A DNA stretch of 8,053 bases from Chloroflexota bacterium. GTDB lineage: Bacteria; Chloroflexota; UBA5177; JANWHV01. Positions 1-5,894 of the stretch are shown here, in pieces. The notes beneath the pieces are model-generated. The model did not search any database. It was not told the DNA's origin and saw nothing but the letters and a program-made list of their open reading frames with translations. Within the stretch, counting starts at the first letter, position 1, and each line of letters starts with the position of its first letter. The stretch is from the NCBI GenBank assembly GCA_025924845.1, contig JAICHN010000239.1, positions 1 to 8,053 of the forward strand, given 5' to 3'. The position numbers and the translations under genes are program-made.

Positions 1-707
1 CGTCCTCGCGGCAGGGGTCGATAGCCAGGATGGCACGCCGGCACTGCTCTGCTTCTTCGTACTCTCCGGCGTTAGCGGCCAGGTTTGCCAGGCGCGTCAG
101 CAGCGCCAGGCGCCAGTCTCGCAACTCCTGGCGCCGCGTCATCACCTGGTCCAGGTAGGGGATTTCCGGCAGAAAGTCACCGGTATTGAGAGCCGGCGCG
201 GCTCGACATGCTTCCCGGCTGCCGCCCGAGAGGGCCGATTTGGCCGACCCGGCGAAGGCGGCGGCGTCGAGCCATGCTTCGATCGGGGTGTCGCTGGGGC
301 CAAGGGTAAGAGTGTCGCCCCGCAGACGGAGAAGGCTCCCTTCCCGATCAGGAGGATCGAGCAGGGTGCGGAGCGCATGGATAGTAGCGTGGAGATTACG
401 GGTAGCAGCGGTCGGTTCCAGGTCGGGCCAGAGGGTATCCAGCGCGGTCGCGTGGGAGTATGCATTCAGGAGCGCTAAGGAGGAGCGCGAACAGCGTTAA
501 GACCTTCCGCCTTCGCCAGGCAGTCCCGGGAAGCGGGTTGTTCTCACGCCAGACTACCAGGCCACCCATGGTGCGGACGCGCAACGCCGCGAGCGGCGCG
601 GGCGAAGTGTCCTGGACCGTGGCCTTGGCGGCCGTGATGGAGAGCGTCTTGCCCAGGTAACGTGAATGAAGCGTGCCTTGCACCCGGTGTGCCTGGAACA
701 CGGGCAC
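1..707 (-). pseudogene. Frameshifted, 5'-truncated SARP/BTAD-family transcriptional regulator
   Basis: Members of this family bind DNA through an N-terminal winged helix and carry an all-alpha TPR-like bacterial transcriptional activation domain (BTAD). Seen in the sequence: from about 593 down to 467 one frame reads LRVRTMGG, VVWRENN, AWRRRKV and LPRDRA, the typical start of the DNA-binding part. The next expected residues, LDTLWPDLEPTAATRNLHA, appear only in another frame from about 463 downward. That second frame stays open to the window edge and gives the BTAD helices (DFLPEIPYLDQV, EEAEQCRRAILAIDP). Loss of two bases from a GC run near 461-468 would explain the switch. The only start in the first frame is a GTG at 707, in sequence with no family resemblance. 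Many chloroflexal relatives have a long ATPase/TPR region upstream, which is absent here. The gene continues beyond base 1. Most likely a pseudogene; a sequencing indel could explain the frameshift but not the missing 5' part. Confidence 0.8.
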
Positions 708-2443
708 CGCTAGGGGCCGACTTCACGCTCACCTGCAATGCTCGGGTTTCGGCCGCCGGCGCGAGAGCTGCGGGCGCCGCGATACCGGTCGGCGCGGGTA
801 TTCAAGCGACTACCGGATGCGGCGAGGCGACCCTTATCGTCGCCGTGCCCGGAAGCGGGCACATTCAGGCTCGATTTGCCGTGGATGACGGCGATACCAC
901 CGGGGGAAGCGCCATAGTACGGGCGCGGGTGTTCGGCCATACCGGCTATCTTCTGCGCGCGACCTCCACGGTCATCACCAAAAAGGACGGCGCCAAACCT
1001 ATCGATCTCGACATTTCGGGGGCGACGGCGATTAGCTTTGACTTTCCCAGCGCGCCGATTACCGATCTCTACAATATTCGACTGACCGGGCCGGCGCGGG
1101 CCCGCCGACCGGCATCCGGGCTGGGAAACACGATTCCGGCCGGCGCCGTCCCGGTAAGCGCGGCAAGTGCCTCACTCGCCTGCAACGCCTACGTCGCCAC
1201 CCAGCCGTCCATGGTGAGCCGTGTCCAGGTGCCCGCGGCAGGGGGGATTGAACTGGACGGCTGTGGCGTTCTGACCTTCCGCCTGCCCTCCGCCGCGGAC
1301 GGCACCTTCGCGGTTCGCTACGGCACCAGCGACGCGGTCAATTACGCAGCGGCGCCCAGCGTACTCAGCTTGAGGGTATTCGATGCCCAGGGTCGCCTGC
1401 TGCGTAAGGCGGTCGGACTCTCGCATCTGGGCGGCGGCTTGCAACCGCTGTGGGTAAGCACCCTGGGCGGACGCACCGTGACGTTGACGGACGAGGCAGG
1501 CGGATCCGACAAAGTGGAGGTAACCGGGTTTGCCCAATTGTCTCACCCGGCTGCTCTCCATCCCAACCCAAACCATCAATTCTTCGGCGATCCATCCGGC
1601 GCCGGCGTGGCGATCATGCCGCAGGCACTGACAATCTCGTGTACGGCGCAGATCGGCAGCACCGACATCACGGTGGGGCACACTCCGGTCTATCTAGGCA
1701 CCTATATCAACGGCTATGCCTGCGGAATCTCTGAATTGTTTGTCACCAACGCGCATGGCCGGCTTACCGGCCGACTTGGCTTGCCGGGGGCGGCGACCGC
1801 GCCGGCGTCGGTCAAGATTCTCGTCATCGATCAGAATGGTCATCCTCTCTCGCAATCCGTCGTCAAGGCTTCGCCCGGGACGTCAGGCACGCCGTTCAAC
1901 GTCTCGCTCAGCAACGCCAGCATCGTATCCTTCCTGTTTGCCGGCGACCACTCGATCCTGTACGACATGCAACTGGTAGGGCAAGCGGTAGTCTACGACC
2001 GAGTATTCCCTCCGGCCGCGCCGCCGGCAAGCGCGAAGGGAGGCACGGCAATCGACCCGCACGACTTGACGCTACACCAGACCTGCGGCACCGTCATTCC
2101 CAGTGCCGATGTGCTCCTGGTGCATGAAGCCGCCATGCAGTTCTGGGCCCTGGATGGGCAGGTATGTGGCGGGTACGCAAGCCTTGCCCTCACCGGATCG
2201 AAATATCCGAAGCATCGGTTCAGTGCCCGATTCGGCATTCCAGCCGCCGATCAGACCGATCCTATAGCCCAGCTAAAGGTAAGCGTGCTAAACAGTGCCG
2301 GAAAGGAAGTGCGACACATCACTTTCACGACCCGCAATGGGTATGGCCCGCAAACACTGCGCATCAGCCTCCAGGGTGGGGCATCCTTGCGGATTGTGTG
2401 GGTGAAAGGACACGTTACCCTGTTTGCCATGACTGCCTCTTGA
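662..2443 (+). CDS. Four-repeat NPCBM-like beta-sandwich protein, probably 5'-truncated
   Basis: I do not recognise a named family for the whole protein. It consists of four tandem units of about 150 residues. Each has a first cysteine (C25, C174, C327, C475), a second cysteine 27-28 residues later followed by glycine (C53, C201, C354, C502), then beta-strand patterns such as VRARVFGHTGYLL, LSLRVFDAQGRLL and VKILVIDQNGHPL, and an end like the YNIRLTGPA of unit 1. This strand pattern resembles the NPCBM/galactose-binding beta-sandwich fold, which in other proteins binds carbohydrate. The repeated cysteine pairs would suit disulfides in an exported protein. However, the GTG at 662 is followed by no signal peptide and has no convincing Shine-Dalgarno; the frame stays open upstream only to the stop at 635-637. 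There is no anchor or membrane segment at the C-terminus. The real N-terminus has probably been lost. Cell-surface glycan binding is an inference only. Confidence 0.7.
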   Translation: MNEACLAPGVPGTRAPLGADFTLTCNARVSAAGARAAGAAIPVGAGIQATTGCGEATLIVAVPGSGHIQARFAVDDGDTTGGSAIVRARVFGHTGYLLRATSTVITKKDGAKPIDLDISGATAISFDFPSAPITDLYNIRLTGPARARRPASGLGNTIPAGAVPVSAASASLACNAYVATQPSMVSRVQVPAAGGIELDGCGVLTFRLPSAADGTFAVRYGTSDAVNYAAAPSVLSLRVFDAQGRLLRKAVGLSHLGGGLQPLWVSTLGGRTVTLTDEAGGSDKVEVTGFAQLSHPAALHPNPNHQFFGDPSGAGVAIMPQALTISCTAQIGSTDITVGHTPVYLGTYINGYACGISELFVTNAHGRLTGRLGLPGAATAPASVKILVIDQNGHPLSQSVVKASPGTSGTPFNVSLSNASIVSFLFAGDHSILYDMQLVGQAVVYDRVFPPAAPPASAKGGTAIDPHDLTLHQTCGTVIPSADVLLVHEAAMQFWALDGQVCGGYASLALTGSKYPKHRFSARFGIPAADQTDPIAQLKVSVLNSAGKEVRHITFTTRNGYGPQTLRISLQGGASLRIVWVKGHVTLFAMTAS

Positions 2444-2444
2444 T

Positions 2445-3650
2445 TCAGCTATCTTCCCCCTCATATGGGGGTAAGGTGCGGCGCAGCGGCTTGTCCTGAC
2501 GGTAGCCAAGGGCGTATTCAGCCTGCATCAGGGTGTGGATCTGGCTGGTCCCCTCGTAGATCTGAGCGCCCTTGGCATTGCGCAGGAAGCGGGCCACCGG
2601 ATACTCATCGGAGTAACCGTAGGCGCCGTGAATCTGCACGGCATCGGCCGCGGCCTGGAATGAAGCATCGGTGGCGAACCACTTACCCAGCGCCGTCTCG
2701 CGCGTGCAGCGCAGCCCCTTATTCTTCATCCAGGCGGCGCGCAGGTTGAGGAGGCGGCCCGCGTCGTAGTTGGAGACCATGCGGGCGATCATCTGCTGCA
2801 CGAGCTGATATTTGCCGATCTCCTCGCCGAAGGTCTTCCGGTCGTGGGCGTACTTTACGCTGGCGTCGAGGCAGGCACGGATCAATCCTACCGCGCCGGC
2901 ACCCACGGTGAGCCGCCCGTTATCCAGGCAGCTCATGGCGATCTTGAAGCCCTCGCCTTCCTCGCCCAGCAGATTGGCGCGAGGCACGCGCACGTCCTGC
3001 ATGGCGAAGCCGCCCGTGTTGCCGGCCCGGATACCCGCCTTGTTATGCAAGGTATAGCTCTGAAAGCCGCTGCCCGCTTCGGATCGTTCCACGATGAAGG
3101 CGGAGATGCCTCGGTGCTTCTTCGCTTTGTCGGTGTAGGCGAAGATCAGAAAGGTATCGGCCACGTCCGCCGCCGACACCCAGATCTTCTCGCCGTTCAG
3201 CACGTAGTGGTCGCCGTCACGGCGAGCCGTCGCGTTCATCCCCGCCACGTCGGATCCGGCTTCGGGCCCGGTCAGCCCAAAGGCGCCGAAGCGCTCACCG
3301 CGGGCCAGGGGAACCAGGAATTGCTGCTTCTGTTCCTCGCTGCCCCACTGATAGATACCACCGCCGCAGAGTCCCACGTGTACGGACATGATCACGCGGA
3401 GCGAGGTATCGACGTACTCCAGTTCCTCGCAGACCAGAGCCAGGCTGATATAGTCCATGCCGGAGCCGCCGTAACGCTCGGGAAAGCAGACGCCGGGCAG
3501 GCCGAGGCTCGCCAGCTTCCCAAAGGTAGCGGGATCATATTCTTGGTGGAGATCGTTCTCCCGGATCCCTGGCGCCAGTTCGCGGGCGGCGAAGTCGCGC
3601 GTAGTCTGAACCAGGCTCTTCTGCTCGTCGGATAGCTCAAAATCGATCAT
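2445..3650 (-). CDS. Acyl-CoA dehydrogenase (FAD-dependent)
   Basis: Oxidises acyl-CoA thioesters to trans-2-enoyl-CoA with FAD and passes electrons to electron-transfer flavoprotein; cytoplasmic, in fatty-acid or branched-chain amino-acid breakdown. The 401-residue length is normal for the family. The N-terminal helical domain opens with FELSDEQ. The middle beta domain carries GLTGPEAGSDVAG (about 125-137) and GEKIWVS. The C-terminal helical domain contains DRKTFGEEIGKYQLVQQ and VQIHGAYGYSDEY. Glu366 in IYEGTSQIH is at the catalytic-base position of the medium- and short-chain enzymes. The ATG at 3650 is chosen because the family N-terminus begins there and AAGGAG lies 11 bases upstream; an in-frame TTG at 3671 would place this Shine-Dalgarno inside the gene. 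In the first signature a glycine stands where most members have glutamate (LTE). Substrate chain length cannot be read from sequence alone. It stands alone, with no etf or hydratase gene adjacent. Confidence 0.95.
   Translation of the reverse strand: MIDFELSDEQKSLVQTTRDFAARELAPGIRENDLHQEYDPATFGKLASLGLPGVCFPERYGGSGMDYISLALVCEELEYVDTSLRVIMSVHVGLCGGGIYQWGSEEQKQQFLVPLARGERFGAFGLTGPEAGSDVAGMNATARRDGDHYVLNGEKIWVSAADVADTFLIFAYTDKAKKHRGISAFIVERSEAGSGFQSYTLHNKAGIRAGNTGGFAMQDVRVPRANLLGEEGEGFKIAMSCLDNGRLTVGAGAVGLIRACLDASVKYAHDRKTFGEEIGKYQLVQQMIARMVSNYDAGRLLNLRAAWMKNKGLRCTRETALGKWFATDASFQAAADAVQIHGAYGYSDEYPVARFLRNAKGAQIYEGTSQIHTLMQAEYALGYRQDKPLRRTLPPYEGEDS
2456..2471. terminator. Possible hairpin at the convergent gene ends
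   Basis: CCCCC (2456-2460), a six-base TCATAT loop and GGGGG (2467-2471) can form a hairpin. It lies 12 bases beyond the stop of the plus-strand repeat gene and inside the last codons of the acyl-CoA dehydrogenase gene. There is no clear U-tract after it on the plus strand, so termination here is only possible. It is noted because the two stop codons are separated by a single base, leaving no other room for a shared terminator. Confidence 0.3.
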
Positions 3651-3711
3651 GCGGCGCCGTTCTCCTTGCAAGGGCGCAAGGGGACAACCTCATCGTCTCC
3701 CGCGCCATTCC

Positions 3712-3717
3712 AGTATA
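3712..3717 (-). promoter_or_regulatory. Possible -10 element for the acyl-CoA dehydrogenase gene
   Basis: On the minus strand this reads TATACT, five of six bases matching the sigma-70 -10 consensus, about 60 bases before the chosen ATG. No good -35 hexamer is found at the usual spacing, so the call is weak. Confidence 0.3.
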
Positions 3718-3790
3718 CCGCGCCCGTTTGGACGCCCTATCACAAGGGGGCCGACCTGAAGACCGTAAAGCAACAATGGAAAGTTGCCAC

Positions 3791-3828
3791 CGATTTGCGG
3801 TGAGCGGGAAGGGGAGGTGTGCCGCGGC
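3791..3828. repeat. 38-bp direct repeat, copy 1
   Basis: This sequence, beginning CGATTTGCGGTGAGCGGGAA, recurs at 4852-4889 in the same orientation with two mismatches at adjacent positions (GT here, AC there). The copies are 1,061 bp apart and enclose the toxin-antitoxin operon and the MazF-like fragment. Read on the minus strand both copies can encode LPFPLTANR. This copy lies in non-coding DNA. It may belong to a dispersed repeat family or mark a recombination or insertion event. Confidence 0.8.
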
Positions 3829-4016
3829 GACAGACGATTCCAGCGGAGCCACCTCTGGAGAGTGGCTCGGCCGGCACGATCCCTGCCTCCACGGCCGCGT
3901 CCACTGCCCGCACCCAGCGCGGGGCGAGGGCTGCAGCGGATCCTACCGAGCAGTTGAGCCGGGAAGATGCCGTGATATCCTCAGGGGTTGATCAGGGCGA
4001 AGGCGGCGTGTGCCTG

Positions 4017-4427
4017 CTACCCCACCAGCGGCACGCCGGCAGCGGTGGCCGCGCCACGTAGTCGCTGATCGAGGCTGGCTAACGGCAGACCCAGCCGCAG
4101 GGCAAGCTCAAGATAGGCCGCATCGTAGGAACTCAATTGGTAGCGCCGTGCAAGGGCCATGACGGCACCCCAGACGCTGCCGGCTATGATGGGATCGATC
4201 ATAATGGCCAGGGAGTGGAGCAAGCGCGTGAATGCCTCGGCCTGCGCCTGGGTAATGCGCTGCCGCCGCTCGGCGATGAGCACGACATTGGCTACCTCCA
4301 GCGGCCAGATTGCGGGGGCAGCGGCATCGCCGCCGCGCAAACGTGCAAGCAGGCCATCCGTGAAAGGAGTTGCCTCATCAGCGAAGCACCAGGCCATGGT
4401 CATCGAGCTATCCAGCACGAAGCTCAT
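4017..4427 (-). CDS. vapC: VapC-type PIN-domain ribonuclease toxin
   Basis: A type II toxin expected to be a Mg2+-dependent endoribonuclease that cuts RNA (tRNA or rRNA in characterised relatives) when its antitoxin is degraded. The 136-residue length is typical and the protein is one PIN domain. The four acidic residues expected in the active site are present: Asp6 (FVLDSS), Glu44 (PLEVANV), Asp102 (SSYDAAYLELA) and Asp120 (ASLDQRL). All being present suggests an active enzyme. Its ATG overlaps the antitoxin stop in an ATGA, and a purine-rich GAAGGAAGG lies just upstream within the antitoxin gene, so the two are translationally coupled. The stop is TAG. The partner is Phd/YefM-like rather than AbrB- or RHH-type, a known alternative pairing for PIN toxins. 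The RNA target cannot be predicted from sequence. Confidence 0.95.
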   Translation of the reverse strand: MSFVLDSSMTMAWCFADEATPFTDGLLARLRGGDAAAPAIWPLEVANVVLIAERRQRITQAQAEAFTRLLHSLAIMIDPIIAGSVWGAVMALARRYQLSSYDAAYLELALRLGLPLASLDQRLRGAATAAGVPLVG

Positions 4428-4663
4428 GGCCTTCCTTCTTCAATCATCTCTCGAAGAGAAAGGCCATCGAGCCGAATATCTTGCCGGATCTTCAGCCACT
4501 GATCAATGGCCGCGCCGGCATCACGTACAGCGTCCCGCTCGGGGGGTACAAGCCTGGCCACCGGCACCCCATGCTTGGTGATGGTGATCGTCTCACCGCG
4601 TGCCACCTCGTCGAGCAAACGCGGCAGATGGGTCTTCGCCTCGTAGGCGCCAATGGTCTTCAA
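4424..4663 (-). CDS. Phd/YefM-family antitoxin
   Basis: Binds and neutralises the PIN toxin encoded immediately downstream and, in this family, represses its own operon through an N-terminal dimeric DNA-binding fold. The 79 residues begin MKTIGAYEAKTHLPRLLDEV and continue with GETITITKHGVPVARLVP, the usual Phd/YefM pattern. The C-terminal third (about 50-79, with SLREMIEEGRP) would be the toxin-wrapping tail. The start is a TTG at 4663. It is supported by a GGAG seven bases upstream and by alignment with the family N-terminus; the ATG at 4680 is out of frame and soon meets a stop. Use of TTG may keep expression low, although antitoxins are usually made in excess. A palindromic repeat 18-37 bases upstream of the start is the likely autoregulatory operator. 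Confidence 0.93.
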   Translation of the reverse strand: MKTIGAYEAKTHLPRLLDEVARGETITITKHGVPVARLVPPERDAVRDAGAAIDQWLKIRQDIRLDGLSLREMIEEGRP

Positions 4664-4680
4664 GAACCGTCTCCGTTCAT

Positions 4681-4700
4681 ACTAGTCTACGACTAGTCTA
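4681..4700. promoter_or_regulatory. Candidate autoregulatory operator of the toxin-antitoxin operon
   Basis: ACTAGTCTA occurs twice (4681-4689 and 4692-4700), with an 11-bp start-to-start spacing, about one helical turn. Each copy contains the palindrome ACTAGT. Across the pair, CTAGTC (4682-4687) and GACTAG (4691-4696) also form an inverted repeat around TAC. The site lies directly before the antitoxin gene and overlaps the candidate -10. This fits autorepression by the antitoxin or the toxin-antitoxin complex; binding itself is inferred. Confidence 0.6.
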
Positions 4701-4723
4701 TCTGACGATGTGGCGGAGGGCAA
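4695..4723 (-). promoter_or_regulatory. Candidate sigma-70 promoter of the toxin-antitoxin operon
   Basis: On the minus strand, TTGCCC (4723-4718) and TAGACT (4700-4695) are separated by exactly 17 bases. Each matches its consensus hexamer at four of six positions. The -10 lies within the palindromic operator repeat, so repressor binding would block polymerase. Transcription would start roughly 20-25 bases before the TTG start codon. Confidence 0.45.
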
Positions 4724-4756
4724 GTCGAATCACGGATCACCCGGAAATGGCGCCTT

Positions 4757-4864
4757 ATAACCACTTTGGATCGCGGCAAGCTGGGCGAGCTTTTGGGCAG
4801 CCTGAATCCAAGCGGGCTGCGCGAGGTAGAGGAGGGCGTCAAGATAGCCCTCGATTTGCGGTGA
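4757..4864 (+). pseudogene. C-terminal fragment of a MazF/PemK-like toxin gene
   Basis: The plus-strand frame ending at the TGA at 4862-4864 reads ITTLDRGKLGELLGSLNPSG followed by LREVEEGVKIALDLR. This matches the usual C-terminal pattern of MazF/PemK ribonucleases (T-x-D-R-x-x-L-G-x-x-x-G-x-L followed by a final helix ending in ALDL). The frame upstream is open only to a stop at 4703, and none of the N-terminal MazF beta-barrel motifs are seen. Only about the last third of a gene remains. Its end lies in the 38-bp repeat and overlaps the 3' end of the opposite-strand kinase gene. Most likely a remnant of a second toxin-antitoxin locus. Identification rests on about 35 residues. Confidence 0.55.
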
Positions 4865-5882
4865 GCGGGAAGGGGAGGTACGCCGCGGCTTCCCTTGCGA
4901 CTTCAACCCCGCCGCCCTCGGAAAGGTTGGCACGAAACAACCGGACGGCTTCCGCCTTCGTTTCTTCTTCCAGATCGTCCCGGAAAAACACCTGCTCGGC
5001 GCATTCGATCAGGTCTTGAACGGCCCGCTCCCAGAGATAATAAGTGAGCGCGACCCAATCAATTTCCGCCGGTCCATATCCTTGAAAGAACGGGGCTAGG
5101 TCTCGGCGCACCGAGCCGGCTGCCCGCGCTTCCCCCACAAAGAGGAAATCGCGCTCTTTGGGGGCGAGCATCACATCATCCCAATCAATGATGAATACCC
5201 CACCGGCGTGGTCACGGATGATATTGCCGGGATGCAGGTCGGCATGACAGATGACATGGGGTCCTGATTGCTTATGGAGCACGGCGCTCAGGGTTTCCAG
5301 GGAGGTCATCGCGGTGTGAATCGTGGTGTGGCGCGTCATCCAATAGCCGCGAAGAGCCTGTTGAATCGGACCCTCGCCGCCGGTGGAGGCATGTGGCATT
5401 TCAAACTGCCGCACCCAACGGACGTACGCTGTCGGATCAAATGTCTCTCGGCGCGGTAACTGGAAGCCTTCCGACAGCAGTGGTACCTGGTGAATCCGTT
5501 TGAGGGCCGTTCCCACGGCCTGCCACTGGGCGTCGGTCATGGCGGGATCCCAACCGGAATCCCCGTCGATGAAGGGGTAGAGGATCACTGTCCAATCCTC
5601 TACCTTGGCCCACAGGGTATTCCTGCTGGTGGGAAGGGGCGCTACGACCGCTTCGATCCCCCGATCGCTCAGGTAACCGGGAATAAGGCAACTCGGCTCG
5701 TAGAGCGTGCCGGACTTTGCCTTGAGCAGATAGGACATGCCCTGCTCGTCCACCACCCGATACACACCTGCCCTGGTATCCAGACCCAGGGGAAGAAAGT
5801 CGAGCGTGACGGCGGCAAGGTCGTAGTGGTCCTGTAAGCCGGCTCGCAAGCGTTCGTCGGCAATCCCCGGTTTTTCGCGCAC
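4839..5882 (-). CDS. APH-fold small-molecule kinase, spectinomycin phosphotransferase-like
   Basis: A predicted cytoplasmic ATP-dependent phosphotransferase of the aminoglycoside/choline kinase fold. The N-lobe contains a candidate ATP lysine (YLLKAK, Lys54) and the hinge ILYPFIDG. The C-lobe has the Brenner motif CHADLHPGN (His213, Asp215, Asn220) and the metal-binding IIDWDD (Asp233 onward), followed by MLAPKERDFLFVG, a combination I associate with spectinomycin phosphotransferases. The GTG at 5882 is the first start after the galK stop 12 bases upstream in the same frame. AGGGG sits four bases before it, so translational coupling with galK is likely. The native fold should end near residue 325; residues 332-344 come from the 38-bp repeat. 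Substrate is uncertain: antibiotic resistance is not implied by family membership, and a sugar or amino alcohol is as plausible given the galK neighbour. Confidence 0.85.
   Translation of the reverse strand: MREKPGIADERLRAGLQDHYDLAAVTLDFLPLGLDTRAGVYRVVDEQGMSYLLKAKSGTLYEPSCLIPGYLSDRGIEAVVAPLPTSRNTLWAKVEDWTVILYPFIDGDSGWDPAMTDAQWQAVGTALKRIHQVPLLSEGFQLPRRETFDPTAYVRWVRQFEMPHASTGGEGPIQQALRGYWMTRHTTIHTAMTSLETLSAVLHKQSGPHVICHADLHPGNIIRDHAGGVFIIDWDDVMLAPKERDFLFVGEARAAGSVRRDLAPFFQGYGPAEIDWVALTYYLWERAVQDLIECAEQVFFRDDLEEETKAEAVRLFRANLSEGGGVEVAREAAAYLPFPLTANRGLS
4852..4889. repeat. 38-bp direct repeat, copy 2
   Basis: Matches 3791-3828 at 36 of 38 positions in the same orientation. This copy is inside the 3' end of the minus-strand kinase gene, where it encodes the AAAYLPFPLTANR of residues 332-344. 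On the plus strand it contains the last codons and the stop of the MazF-like fragment. The kinase has therefore probably gained a non-native C-terminal tail from the repeat. Confidence 0.8.
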
Positions 5883-5894
5883 CTTTCCCCTATT

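Larger units (their letters stand above)
3651..4016. other. Gene-poor stretch between acyl-CoA dehydrogenase and vapC
   Basis: No confident gene is seen in these 366 bases. They contain the likely leader and promoter of the acyl-CoA dehydrogenase gene (3651-3717) and the first copy of the 38-bp direct repeat (3791-3828). A short plus-strand open stretch ends at the TGA at 3801 with ...VATDLR. On the minus strand, an open stretch around 3850-3960 reads LAPRWVRAVDAAVEAGIVPA. It could be the remnant of a decayed gene, but I recognise no family. No hairpin with a U-tract is visible after the toxin gene stop at 4017. Confidence 0.5.

Noticed and set aside
1172..1681. Minus-strand open frame within the repeat protein
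   Set aside because: The plus strand shows regular repeat units and paired cysteines, whereas this frame has no structure.
2844..3635. Plus-strand open frame opposite the acyl-CoA dehydrogenase
   Set aside because: It is a shadow of a well-conserved gene and has no motif of its own.
3840..3970. Minus-strand open stretch reading LAPRWVRAVDAAVEAGIVPA as a gene
   Set aside because: It is short, has no start with a ribosome site, runs into the repeat copy and matches no family I know; mentioned only within the gene-poor region.
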